This document shows positions 39,857-50,000 of a stretch of 64,000 bases of DNA, piece by piece (the first letter of the stretch is position 1; every line of letters begins with the position of its first letter). Position numbers and translations under genes: made by a program. Under the pieces are notes generated by a model that was given only the letters and a program-made list of their open reading frames with translations, did not search any database and was not told where the DNA came from. This DNA comes from Saccharomycopsis fibuligera x Saccharomycopsis cf. fibuligera (Eukaryota; Ascomycota; Saccharomycetes; Ascoideales; Saccharomycopsidaceae), in assembly GCA_001936135.1 (NCBI GenBank), contig CP012816.1, positions 933,501-997,500 of the forward strand. The letters are read 5' to 3'.

Positions 39857-40990
39857 TTACAAAGACAACACTTTCTTGACGGCTCTAATAATAGTTGGTG
39901 GGTCTGGGAAAGCAAAGTCTTCTAATTCTTTAGCGTATGGAGTTGGGACTTCACAACCAGTGACTCTTTCGACTGGAGCATCCAAGTAGTCGAAACCTTC
40001 AGATTCCATGATTTGAGCACAAATTTCAGAACCAACACCGAAACCTGGGAAACCAGCTTCAACGGTTATGATGTGGTTAGTTTTCTTTAAAGAGGCAATG
40101 ATGGTATCAGTGTCTAATGGTTTGATAGTTCTCAAGTTAATGACTTCAGCAGAAACACCAAATTGTTGTTCCAAAGTCTTTGCGGCTTCCAAAGAGTAGC
40201 CAACATTTCTAGTGTGAGTAACAATAGTGATATCTTTACCTTCTCTTTCAATCTTAGCTTTGCCGAATGGCAAAACAAAGTCAGGAGAGTGGAATTCTTC
40301 GCTGACTTCAAAGGATTCACCATACAACATTTCATTTTCAAGGAAAACAACAGGGTTTGGATCTCTGATAGAAGCCTTCAACAAACCTTTGTAATCCTCA
40401 GCACTGTATGGAGAAACGACTTTCAAACCTGGAATAGAACCGTACCAAGCAGAGTAATCTTGAGAATGTTGAGCTGCAACACCAGCAGCGGCACCGTTTG
40501 GACCTCTAAAAGTGATGTTACATGGTTGAATACCACCAGACATGTAATAAGTTTTGGCGGCGGAGTTGATGATATGATCGATAGATTGCATAGCAAAGTT
40601 GAAAGTCATAAACTCACAAATTGGTTTTAAACCGGCCAAAGCAGCGCCAACGGCCAAACCAGTGAAACCCATTTCGGTGATTGGAGTGTCAATAATTCTC
40701 TTTTCGCCGAATCTGTCCAACAAACCTCTGGAGACTTTGTAAGCACCATTGTAGACAGCAACTTCTTCACCAAGCAAGAACACATCTTTGTCAGCTTCCA
40801 ATTCTTCAGCCATAGCTTGGTTCAAAGCATCTCTGACGGTGACCTTGTTACCAGCGGTGGCAGAAGAGTTTTGTCTCACTGGGAAATTCATTCTCATGCT
40901 TTGGGCAGCGCTTGCTGTCTTGATAGCATTTTTATTGATGGCGTTTCTTGCCAAGTGAGCGGTTTTGGCTATTGGAGTGAACTTGGTCAT
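39857..40990 (-). CDS. PDB1: Pyruvate dehydrogenase E1 beta subunit
   Basis: A 377-residue mitochondrial matrix protein. With Pda1 it forms the thiamine-diphosphate E1 of the pyruvate dehydrogenase complex, which makes acetyl-CoA. Residues 1-45 are basic and Ser/Ala/Asn-rich without acidic residues, a presequence. Conserved blocks are [35 protein letters not shown] (includes the TPP-binding Glu), [38 protein letters not shown] and [18 protein letters not shown]. The C-terminal transketolase-like domain has [28 protein letters not shown] and [15 protein letters not shown]. Length matches S. cerevisiae Pdb1 (366). It is well expressed by codon use. Confidence 0.97.
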   Translation of the reverse strand: MTKFTPIAKTAHLARNAINKNAIKTASAAQSMRMNFPVRQNSSATAGNKVTVRDALNQAMAEELEADKDVFLLGEEVAVYNGAYKVSRGLLDRFGEKRIIDTPITEMGFTGLAVGAALAGLKPICEFMTFNFAMQSIDHIINSAAKTYYMSGGIQPCNITFRGPNGAAAGVAAQHSQDYSAWYGSIPGLKVVSPYSAEDYKGLLKASIRDPNPVVFLENEMLYGESFEVSEEFHSPDFVLPFGKAKIEREGKDITIVTHTRNVGYSLEAAKTLEQQFGVSAEVINLRTIKPLDTDTIIASLKKTNHIITVEAGFPGFGVGSEICAQIMESEGFDYLDAPVERVTGCEVPTPYAKELEDFAFPDPPTIIRAVKKVLSL

Positions 40991-41593
40991 TTTGGCTAGG
41001 ATGTGCTACTGAAAATGTAAGGGTACGATTATACTTAGGGTGAACACAAAGACAGTTTCAAAGAAGCCTAGAAAACAAGAAGCAACAAGAGGTATACAGA
41101 AAGAGAGAGAGAGAGGCAAGCAAGAGGAAAAGGGCGCAATAGAAAAAGAAACAGCAGGTCGGTGGCAGCGTTTCGGGGGGAGCCAGCAAGATGCAAGCTA
41201 GAGGGCGACCCTAGGGTGAAAAGACATCTGGTGATACCTGCTCTTGTGGGGGGCACCCTCGGGTCACATGAAATATCACATGATATACTACCGACCCCTC
41301 AGTTAGTCGCAGGCCTCCCGTCTTTTATGCCCAAAGCGGCAGCCGGTATACTGTAAAAATGAGGGATGCTGTCACCACGGCGCTGCCTTCCTGCTCTTAA
41401 AGCCGCTCTTCTACGACCAAAAGTATCGATCGAGAATCGGAAAATGGTGCAATATATTTATTAGTTTCAAAAAGTAATAATAATACATAGAGCAGAAAAT
41501 TAAAAAATCAATAACGAACAACAAAGCATAAAAACAACTAGTAAACCTCTGAAAAAAGATTCCAATAGTACATACTATAGTACACTGCGTAAT
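40991..41593. other. PDB1 promoter region
   Basis: GC-richer at 41060-41410, with GA-rich DNA at 41098-41115. ATATCACATGATAT at 41271-41284 is a palindrome with a CACATG core. No gene. Confidence 0.45.
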
Positions 41594-42298
41594 CTACCAG
41601 TCTTCAGACTCAACCCAGAAAACTGGAATTCTTCTCACTGTTTGCTTTGCGGCTGGCTTCTGCAGCACAGACACAGTCTGCATTTTTGGAACTTGAATGC
41701 AAATGAGCCCGTTTTCGTACTCCGCTTTCACACCGTTTTCATTGATCTTTGCATGGCCAAATTCAAATGTTCTTTCAAAGCGGCCAGTCTTGATCTCACT
41801 GTGAAGACTTTTGGCACCACTGTCTTTGCCAGAAACTGTATGCAGCGCATCTCCTTTGACAGTCAATGTGTTGTTCACTTTATTGAAGTCAGCTCTTATG
41901 TTATCCGCAGCGGACCCTGCGACGGAAACATAAATATTGTATTTTTCAGCATTTTCAACCACATCAGCGGCAGGTACAAAGTCAACATGTGCTTTTTTGA
42001 AGTGAGAGGTTTCAGAGCTCAATGGCTCAGTCATCGACAGTAGAGTCGACGCACTCCCATCTGAGTCGTTTGTAGCTCCAGCGTCTATTTCTTCATAATT
42101 GGATTCTGTTACAGCACGGTGAGGTGTTTCGGTGGCAACCTTTTTCGCAGAACAGCATCTGTTTGCCGCATCTTTTTGCAGCATAAAAGCTTCTGAGAAG
42201 AGTCTTTTGGTAAGGCTATCTGATTGTTGGAACAATGGGTGTAAGCTGGCCGCGTCAGCGAAGGTAAAGAATGGTTGATTTTCAAATAAAGTGCACAT
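41594..42298 (-). CDS. Small heat-shock protein (Hsp20/alpha-crystallin)
   Basis: A 234-residue small heat-shock chaperone. The start is the ATG of MCTLFENQPFFTF at 42298; reading further upstream reaches only a non-ATG codon. The N-terminal ~105 residues are variable, with Phe-rich FENQPFFTFADAASLHPLFQ typical of oligomer-forming arms. The alpha-crystallin domain runs from about 112 (VDFVPAADVVENAEKYNIYV) through LTVKGDALH and FERTFEFGHAKINENGVKAEY to the conserved ENGLICIQVPK near 203. The C-terminal tail VRRIPVF holds an I-x-I/V-like docking motif. A perfect five-unit heat-shock element lies about 200 bp upstream, which strongly supports Hsf1 control. The exact counterpart (HSP26, HSP21 or HSP42 type) cannot be fixed. 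Confidence 0.9.
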   Translation of the reverse strand: MCTLFENQPFFTFADAASLHPLFQQSDSLTKRLFSEAFMLQKDAANRCCSAKKVATETPHRAVTESNYEEIDAGATNDSDGSASTLLSMTEPLSSETSHFKKAHVDFVPAADVVENAEKYNIYVSVAGSAADNIRADFNKVNNTLTVKGDALHTVSGKDSGAKSLHSEIKTGRFERTFEFGHAKINENGVKAEYENGLICIQVPKMQTVSVLQKPAAKQTVRRIPVFWVESEDW

Positions 42299-42501
42299 TT
42301 TTGGTAAGGGAAAAGTTAGAGTGGAGTTAGAATATAAAAAGGGCAATGTAATCAGTGCTTGTAACAGATTTTAATGATTGACACTTTAACGGGTCGTGAG
42401 GCTTTACATCAAACATGTCTGGGGTAGACCTCATTTTATAGTCAATTTGTTGATTTGTAATTGGAGTACACTCTCTAGGAGCTTCCATGCAATGTTGAGA
42501 A

Positions 42502-42524
42502 GAATCTTCTGGAATATTCGAGAA
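42502..42524 (-). promoter_or_regulatory. Perfect five-unit heat-shock element
   Basis: GAA-TTC-GAA-TTC-GAA at 42502, 42507, 42512, 42517 and 42522, each spaced by exactly 2 bp, is a perfect-type HSE for the Hsf1 trimer. It is about 204 bp upstream of the small heat-shock protein ATG. It also lies in the divergent SMC1 upstream region, 360 bp from that gene. Confidence 0.92.
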
Positions 42525-42729
42525 ACCCGCGCTTTTGGAACACCTTGGAAAACATACGCTCAAAGCCAACGCCACCCAACATAAAACTACTACCGGTACA
42601 CTCAAAGCTAAAAAGCAGTTGATTTGTAACATCAGGCTGATTTTCTGCGATCAAAATTGATAGGCATCAGGACAATACAAGTACCCCTGTATATACGGCT
42701 GTAGACAACTGAGTTGCAATCAGTGGAAT

Positions 42730-42815
42730 CACGTGCATTACGCGCTTTTTCGCGATAATTTCATAGCTTTTTTTCTGTTCCCAAAAACCAAGCGGTGATC
42801 TAGATGAAAACGCGT
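42730..42815 (+). promoter_or_regulatory. SMC1 cell-cycle promoter elements (MCB, SCB-like, E-box)
   Basis: ACGCGT at 42810-42815 is a perfect MCB, 69 bp before the SMC1 ATG. TTTCGCG at 42748-42754 (reverse CGCGAAA) is SCB/E2F-like, ACGCGC is at 42740-42745, and CACGTG is at 42730-42735. MCB/SCB sites bind MBF and SBF and drive G1/S transcription, as expected for cohesin genes. Confidence 0.7.
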
Positions 42816-42883
42816 CTGTTTTTCTGTATTTCTCCCTACCCTTGTTTGCCAAAGTTATAGAGCGCTAACCAAATCATTAACTA

Positions 42884-45800
42884 ATGGGCAGACTTATTGG
42901 GTTAGAATTGCACAATTTCAAGTCTTATAGAGGCACGGCCTCTGTGGGATTTGGTACTTCTCATTTTACTAGTATCATTGGTCCCAATGGTGCTGGTAAA
43001 TCCAATATGATGGATGCTATATCGTTTGTCTTGGGAGTTCAAAGCAGCCATTTGCGATCCGCTCATTTGAAGGATTTGATTTACAGAGGTAAATTACTGG
43101 ACACTGGGGATAATTCCGTGAATGCTTCTGATAGCGAAGACGAATCAGAAAACAATTCAGCAAATCCGACAAGAGCATATGTGATGGCTTTATATGAACG
43201 TTCCAATGGCGATATCCTAAAATTGAAAAGAACTATCACTCTTACCGGAAGCAGCGAGTACAGAATCAATGATAAAGTTGTCAGTGCTACAGATTACTCA
43301 ACTGTTTTAAAAAAAGAAAATATTCTTATCAAAGCAAGAAATTTTTTGGTGTTTCAAGGTGATGTTGAACAGATTGCATCACAATCTCCGCTTGAATTAA
43401 CAAAGCTTATCGAAACAATTTCAGGCTCAATTGAATACAAGAGAGAATACGAATCTCTTAGAGAGGAACAAGAGAAAGCGCACGAGAATGCAAATTCGTT
43501 TTTTCAAAGAAAAAGGGTGTTAAATGGTGAATTGAAACAATACAAGGAACAAAAAACCGAATCGGAATACTTTGAGAAGAAGATGGCCGAGAAGAAAAAT
43601 TTAATCAGAACTCACAAACTATGGCAACTATATTACTACGAAAACAGCAAAAATAATTTGATTGACCAATTGGAAGCCAAAAATGACGAGCTTAAGCGCG
43701 CGGAATCAGTGTTAAAAAAAGAAGAGCGAATCTTGAAAGCGTCAAATGCTGAATATTCCAAAGAAAACTTGAATATTATTAAGCAGAAAAGCGCGGTTGA
43801 CAAAAAGAAACAAGTTGTTGATAGTTTGAGCAAGGACCTTTTGCCAGTCACTACTAAAAGAGATTTAACAATTAAGAAACTTGCTGATGTACAACGCCGA
43901 ATCAAGGAAATAAAGCAGGATATCAGCACTCAAGAAACAAATATCAAAGAACTCAATAAGCAAAAGGAAGTCGTTCAAAAGGCGCTTAAAATTTTTGAAA
44001 GTAAGAATTTTTCCAAAGATGACTTTGATTTACCCGATGAAGGCAAACAACTTTATGAAAAGTTGAAGCAAGACTTTTTATTTCAAGGTGGTGCTATTCA
44101 GGAAGGTGAATTGAATGAGTTATATAATGATAAGCATTCATTGATGTTGCAGTTAGAAAACCTTGAACAACAGAAAGCGAACTTGCATGATCGACTCTCA
44201 GGCCTCAATGAAAACCTCAAAAGTTTCGAAAATCAGCTTGACGATAATAAATTTAAGTTAGATGAAACTACGGAGGATTTGACCATAAAGAAGAACTACT
44301 TGAATGAGTCGAGAACTAAAAAAGAAAGATTACTTTCTAGAGAGTTTGAAATCAATACTCAGATCAAAGAGATACTTTTGAAACTTGATGATTACAATGC
44401 AAGCCAAAGAGAAAACAACAGAGAAAGAAAATTGAGAGAAAATATTAGCAACTTGCAAAGACTTTTCCCTGGCGTGAAAGGATTAGTTTGTGACTTATGC
44501 AAGCCTAAACAAAAAAAGTATGAAACTGCTGTATCGACCATTTTAGGCAAAAGTTTTGATTCCGTTATTGTTGATAATATAACAGTGGCCCAAAAATGCA
44601 TTACTTATTTGAAAGAGCAAAGATCCGGTGTTGCATCTTTTATTCCTTTAGATTCTGTTGACTCAAAGCCACCCAATTCAAATTTAAGACATATTCACCC
44701 TAATGCGCGTCCAGTGCTTGATGTCATCGAATATGACCCGGTATTGGAAAGAGCTATACAGTATGCCTGTGGGAATTCTGTAGTTTGTGATGAAATGTCA
44801 GTAGCAAAATTTATAAGATGGTCTAAGGGCATTGATGTGAAAATTGTGACTTTAGATGGCTCTTTAATCCATAAATCTGGTTTGATGACTGGTGGCAAGG
44901 GTCAAAATGATGGCAAATCGTGGGGCAAATCTGAGCTCAATGAGTTAATTAAAAAGAAGGATGAATTGCTAGATGACCTTAATATTATACAACACCAAAA
45001 GCCAAGTGAAATTGCTGAAAAACAGACGTTAAATGAAATAAGCGAGCTTGAAAATATATTACCATTGTTGTCGAATACTAATATGGAGATACAGAGGAAT
45101 ATTGATGATATAAACAAGGAACTCAGTTACCAAAAGCAAAATTTACAGAGTGTAGAAGACAGTTTGAACCAAAAGAATATCTCATTGCTTGAAATAAACT
45201 CAACTATTGCGCAAAAAGAAGAGCGTATTAGGGATTTGCAGTCTGTCGTTTACGCTGGGTTTACTGAACAATACAATATTGATATTGGCGAATATGAAAA
45301 GACTCATGGTCAAATCTTGAGAGACAAAGAGTATGAAAGAACAAAATTTATGAAGCAAATTTCATCCTTGGATAGTAAGCTTGAATTTGAGAAGGAAAGA
45401 GTTAATCAGTCTAAGGGGCGTTTGGAGTTATTGCAGGATGAAGAATTGGGGCTCAATGAAAAGCTAGAACTGATAAGAGATCAAAGAAACGAAATTAGAG
45501 ACAAAATTGATGGATTTGAAACAGAAATGGAACAAGAAAATACCCGTATATCTAAGGCTGAAGAAAAGCTCAAGTCCAACTTGGACTTTATCAAATCAGT
45601 TGAAGAAAAGGTGGCGGGGGCTAGAGCAAAGTTTGAACAATGTTTCAAGAAATGTTCTAGTTTGGAAGAGGATATAGAAAAAGAGATTATGCACAAGATC
45701 GACATTTTAAGAAATTGTAAAATCGAAAATGTTGCTATTCCTTTACTTGAAGGCACTTTAGATTCTATTTCCATTGGTGAAAATCCGGATAATTTGATCG

Positions 45801-46555
45801 AAATTTCAGAAGATATTGTGATTGATTACTCCAAGTTACCGAATAAGTTCAGAAACATACAAGATGCACGTACTGCGGATCACGAATTTACTGAAAAAAT
45901 CAAGAAAGTTGATGAAGAATTAGAAAGACTATCGCCAAATGCTAAAGCGCTTGAGAGATTACGAGACGTTGAAAATAGATTAAGAGATGTTGAAGAAAAT
46001 CATGCCAGAACTAGAGATTACGAATCCTCTGTTGCTGAGAAGTTTTCTGACATTAAAGAAAAAAGATATGATACGTTTATGAAAGCATTTGATTTCATTT
46101 CTAATAGAATTGATACTACATACAAAGAATTAACTAAGTCGAATGCGTCCCCGTTGGGAGGTTCTGCTTATTTAACTCTTGAAGATGAAGAAGAGCCATA
46201 TAACGCAGGAATTAAATATCATGCCATGCCTCCATTGAAAAGATTTAGAGACATGGAACTTCTTTCTGGTGGTGAAAAAACTGTCGCTGCTTTAGCATTA
46301 TTGTTTGCTATCCATTCTTTTCAGCCATCGCCATTCTTTGTGCTTGATGAGGTTGATGCTGCTTTAGATAATGCTAACGTTCAAAGAGTAGCTAATTATA
46401 TCTCTAGCAATGCTGGTCCGGAGTTCCAATTTATTGTTATTAGCCTTAAAAATGGTTTGTTCGAGAAATCTGATGCATTGGTTGGAATTTATCGAGAACA
46501 AGTGGCAAATAGCTCCAAAACTTTAACGCTAGATCTTAGAACTTATCCTCAATAG
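42884..46555 (+). CDS. SMC1: Cohesin ATPase subunit Smc1
   Basis: A 1223-residue SMC protein that with Smc3 and Mcd1/Scc1 forms the cohesin ring. The Walker A motif GPNGAGKS is at residues 33-40, in the Smc1-type N-terminus MGRLIGLELHNFKSYRG. Coiled coils run at about 175-500 and 690-1070. The hinge (about 520-685) starts NLQRLFPGVKGLVCDLCKP and contains the GGKGQNDGKSWG glycine turn. The C-terminal head has the signature LLSGGEKTVAALALLFAIHSF (about 1126) and the Walker B/D-loop FFVLDEVDAALDNANV (about 1149). Length agrees with S. cerevisiae Smc1 (1225). The promoter shows MCB and SCB-like sites. Divergent from the small heat-shock gene. Confidence 0.97.
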   Translation: MGRLIGLELHNFKSYRGTASVGFGTSHFTSIIGPNGAGKSNMMDAISFVLGVQSSHLRSAHLKDLIYRGKLLDTGDNSVNASDSEDESENNSANPTRAYVMALYERSNGDILKLKRTITLTGSSEYRINDKVVSATDYSTVLKKENILIKARNFLVFQGDVEQIASQSPLELTKLIETISGSIEYKREYESLREEQEKAHENANSFFQRKRVLNGELKQYKEQKTESEYFEKKMAEKKNLIRTHKLWQLYYYENSKNNLIDQLEAKNDELKRAESVLKKEERILKASNAEYSKENLNIIKQKSAVDKKKQVVDSLSKDLLPVTTKRDLTIKKLADVQRRIKEIKQDISTQETNIKELNKQKEVVQKALKIFESKNFSKDDFDLPDEGKQLYEKLKQDFLFQGGAIQEGELNELYNDKHSLMLQLENLEQQKANLHDRLSGLNENLKSFENQLDDNKFKLDETTEDLTIKKNYLNESRTKKERLLSREFEINTQIKEILLKLDDYNASQRENNRERKLRENISNLQRLFPGVKGLVCDLCKPKQKKYETAVSTILGKSFDSVIVDNITVAQKCITYLKEQRSGVASFIPLDSVDSKPPNSNLRHIHPNARPVLDVIEYDPVLERAIQYACGNSVVCDEMSVAKFIRWSKGIDVKIVTLDGSLIHKSGLMTGGKGQNDGKSWGKSELNELIKKKDELLDDLNIIQHQKPSEIAEKQTLNEISELENILPLLSNTNMEIQRNIDDINKELSYQKQNLQSVEDSLNQKNISLLEINSTIAQKEERIRDLQSVVYAGFTEQYNIDIGEYEKTHGQILRDKEYERTKFMKQISSLDSKLEFEKERVNQSKGRLELLQDEELGLNEKLELIRDQRNEIRDKIDGFETEMEQENTRISKAEEKLKSNLDFIKSVEEKVAGARAKFEQCFKKCSSLEEDIEKEIMHKIDILRNCKIENVAIPLLEGTLDSISIGENPDNLIEISEDIVIDYSKLPNKFRNIQDARTADHEFTEKIKKVDEELERLSPNAKALERLRDVENRLRDVEENHARTRDYESSVAEKFSDIKEKRYDTFMKAFDFISNRIDTTYKELTKSNASPLGGSAYLTLEDEEEPYNAGIKYHAMPPLKRFRDMELLSGGEKTVAALALLFAIHSFQPSPFFVLDEVDAALDNANVQRVANYISSNAGPEFQFIVISLKNGLFEKSDALVGIYREQVANSSKTLTLDLRTYPQ

Positions 46556-46573
46556 CTGTTATTATAGTTGCTT

Positions 46574-46606
<33 letters not shown>

Positions 46607-47018
46607 TTATTTATTTACTTATTTATTTATTATTTTAATTACTTCTTGTTTCTATTTAGTTTAATCTTGTTAATTTCTGCTTAGGGGTAATTGGGTTTTA
46701 ATTACGGCTAATTTTGAATATATTTTATTTCAATATTTAATCGGATAATCGATTACCATGTTGTAGCAGCAAGCATTGGTAGGCAAGCAAAAAGGTAACG
46801 TGCCGCCTTCATGTTTCCCCGTTCGTTTTTTCAAGGGAAAAAACCCATTTCGCGTCTTTTTTCTTTTTCTTTTTCTTCTTTGCCTTATTTTATTTTTTTC
46901 TTCACAACGCGAATAACCCTATCAGCTTTCTCAACCGGTCTTGTTGCACTCTGGATTTCATTGAATCAATTGGCAATTACGCACAGATATTAACAGCTTC
47001 AACTTTTTGCCAATCGCA
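46556..47018. other. SMC1 3' flank and ISW2 promoter
   Basis: T30 at 46575-46604 followed by (ATTT)n lies 20 bp after the SMC1 stop. The rest is ISW2 leader DNA rich in T and C. No gene. Confidence 0.55.
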
Positions 47019-50000
47019 ATGTCTGTACCGGAACCATCCATTGCCAATGGTAGCTCCGCGCCTGATGACAATAATGGTAACAATAATATAGTGAATAGTT
47101 CACCATCACCATCACCAATTCCAGCAGCAGAACAAACAAATCAAACCGAGGTTGGAGTCTCTAGTGAATTTCTCACTCCGGAAATTGAGCAAGACTACAA
47201 CAATAACAAAAGCCTTAACCGAAAGTCGTTTTATTTTCTTAAAGAGAACTCCGACGTTTTACAAGACGAGCAAAGAGTGAAAGAGATAGCGAAACGATAC
47301 AATTATTTGTTAGATCTATCAGTTCTTTTCAAGAAATTCTTCCAAGCCAAGGCTGAAAAGGACCCAAAGTTTGGTCTGATAATAAAGCGCATTGAAGAAC
47401 AAGACCATAAAGCAATACTCAGCAGCAGTAATGGTAAAAAACACAGCGAAGCAAATGGACACGAAGGCGCAAGACGCCGCAAAACGGAAAAAGAAGAGGA
47501 CGCGGAATTGCTCAACGCTGACAGCGATTCAGATATTATCGAGTTTACTGAATCGCCAACCTATATCAATGGTAAATTGAGAGAGTATCAGGTGCAAGGC
47601 CTTAACTGGTTGGTTTCTTTGCATGAGAACAATTTATCAGGGATCTTGGCCGATGAAATGGGTCTCGGTAAAACCTTACAGACTATTTCGTTTCTTGGAT
47701 ATTTGCGCTTCTTTAAAAACATTGTGGGGCCGCATTTAGTCATTGTTCCTAAATCAACGCTAGAGAACTGGCAAAGAGAATTTAATAAGTGGATACCTCA
47801 ATTCAAGGCAATTGTATTAACTGGGGATAAGGAACAAAGATCCAATATAATTAATAATGAAATTATGGAGTGTAATTTTGATGTGGTCATTTCTTCATAT
47901 GAAATTGTTATTAAAGAAAAAGCAACTTTGAAAAAATTTGACTGGAGTTACTTGGCTATTGATGAAGCTCACAGAATTAAAAATGAACAGAGTTTATTAT
48001 CACAGGTCATTAGATTGTTTGCTTCTAGAAATAGACTATTAATTACCGGTACGCCATTGCAGAATAATTTGCACGAGCTTTGGGCTTTATTAAATTTCTT
48101 GTTGCCTGATGTGTTTAGTGACTCTGAAGGCTTTGATGAGTACTTTGGCAGCTCAACATCCACCAGTGGTAAAGAAGAAACCAAAGAAAGCGACGAGCAT
48201 CAACAGGAAGTCATTAAACAACTACATACCATTCTTTCGCCGTTTTTATTGCGCCGTATTAAGTCTCAAGTTGAAAAATCATTGTTACCAAAAAAAGAGC
48301 TAAACTTATATGTTAGCTTGTCTCCACTTCAGAAGAAATTGTATAGGAAATTATTAGAAAAGGATTTAGATGCTATTAATGGGTTGAATGGTAAGAAAGA
48401 GTCTAAAACCAGATTATTAAACATTGTCATGCAGTTAAGAAAATGTTGCAATCATCCATATCTCTTTGATGGTGTTGAGCCTGGGCCACCATATACAACA
48501 GATGAGCACTTGGTTTATAATTCTCAAAAGCTCAAAATTTTGGATCGTTTATTGAAAAAATTCAAAGATGAAGGTTCAAGAGTCTTGATTTTTAGTCAAA
48601 TGAGCAGAATGCTAGATATTATGGAGGATTACTGCTACTTCAGAAATTACAATTATTGCAGAATTGATGGTTCAACAGAGCACGAGGACCGTATTCAACA
48701 GATTGACGATTACAACGCGGAAGGTAGTGATAAATTTGTTTTTCTTTTGACGACCAGAGCAGGAGGCTTGGGAATCAATTTAACAAGTGCAGATGTGGTT
48801 ATTCTTTTTGATTCTGATTGGAATCCTCAAGCAGATTTGCAAGCTATGGATAGAGCACATAGAATTGGTCAAAAGAAGCAAGTCAAAGTTTTTCGATTAG
48901 TCACTGAAAACTCCATAGAAGAAAAAGTTTTAGAGAGAGCGATGAAAAAATTGAGATTGGATCAAGTTGTCATTCAGCAAGTTAGAAGTGCTCCACCTGC
49001 TAACAATAAAAACGTTGATAAAGATGAATTGTTGAACATGATCAGACATGGTGCACAAGATATATTTGATGCTCGCGGCGCTAGAGATTCGAGCGAGACA
49101 CCTCAAGGAGAAGGTAGTGGTGAATTTGATCTTGAAGAAATTTTGGCAAATTCTGAAAAGAGAACTAAAGAATTAAATAGCAAGTTCTCGAAATTAGGTT
49201 TTGATGAGTTACAAGAAATGGACAATGACAATACTTCTGCTTATCAATGGAATGGGACTGATTTTAAGAAAAAACAGACTAGAAAAGTTGGTTCAGGTTT
49301 CATGTGGTTAAATCCAGGAAAGAGAGAAAGAAAAGAAAATTATTCCATTGATGCATATTATAGAGACGCTTTGCATACCGGAGGTAGAACTGCATCTAGT
49401 GAGCCTAAGGCACCAAGACCACCAAAGCTGATCAACTTATATGACCATCAATTTTACTCACCGCATTTATATGAGCTCTATGAAAAGGAAAAAAATTGGT
49501 ACAAGAAATCTATTAACTACAAAGTGCCGCCTGGTGGCGAAAAAAGTAACAGTAGTAACAAGTTATTTCTGTCTGAGGATCTTGAAGCTGACGCCAAATT
49601 AGAGCAGTTCGAAATTGATCATGCTGAACCGTTGACTGAAGAAGAAGAAAAACTCAAGACAAAATATTTGGAAGAAGGCTTCGGCAACTGGTCTAGAAGA
49701 GAATTTAATAATTTTATACAACTTTCTGCCAAATACGGAAGACATTCAATAGGTGCAATTGCCAAGGAAATGGTCGAAAATAGTGTTGTCATGAATGTTA
49801 AAACAGTTGACGAGATTGAAACGTACGCAAAAGTGTTTTGGGAACGTTTTGAAGAGATTGAAGGTTTTGAAAAATATCTCGCACAGATTGAGCAAGGTGA
49901 AGAAAAGATTGCTAAACATATGAAACAGCAAAAATGCTTGCACAAGAAAATGGCTCAATATGAAGTGCCGCTAAAGGAGCTTGAGTTGAAGTTTCCACCT

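Noticed and set aside
42327-42632. 101-residue minus-strand reading frame with ATG and a hydrophobic N-terminus ahead of the small heat-shock gene
   Set aside because: It covers the perfect heat-shock element and the promoter, has no recognised domain, and its C-terminal part is ordinary non-coding composition.
47007-47018. Four-codon N-terminal extension of ISW2 (MPIA)
   Set aside because: It begins with TTG; the first ATG is at 47019.
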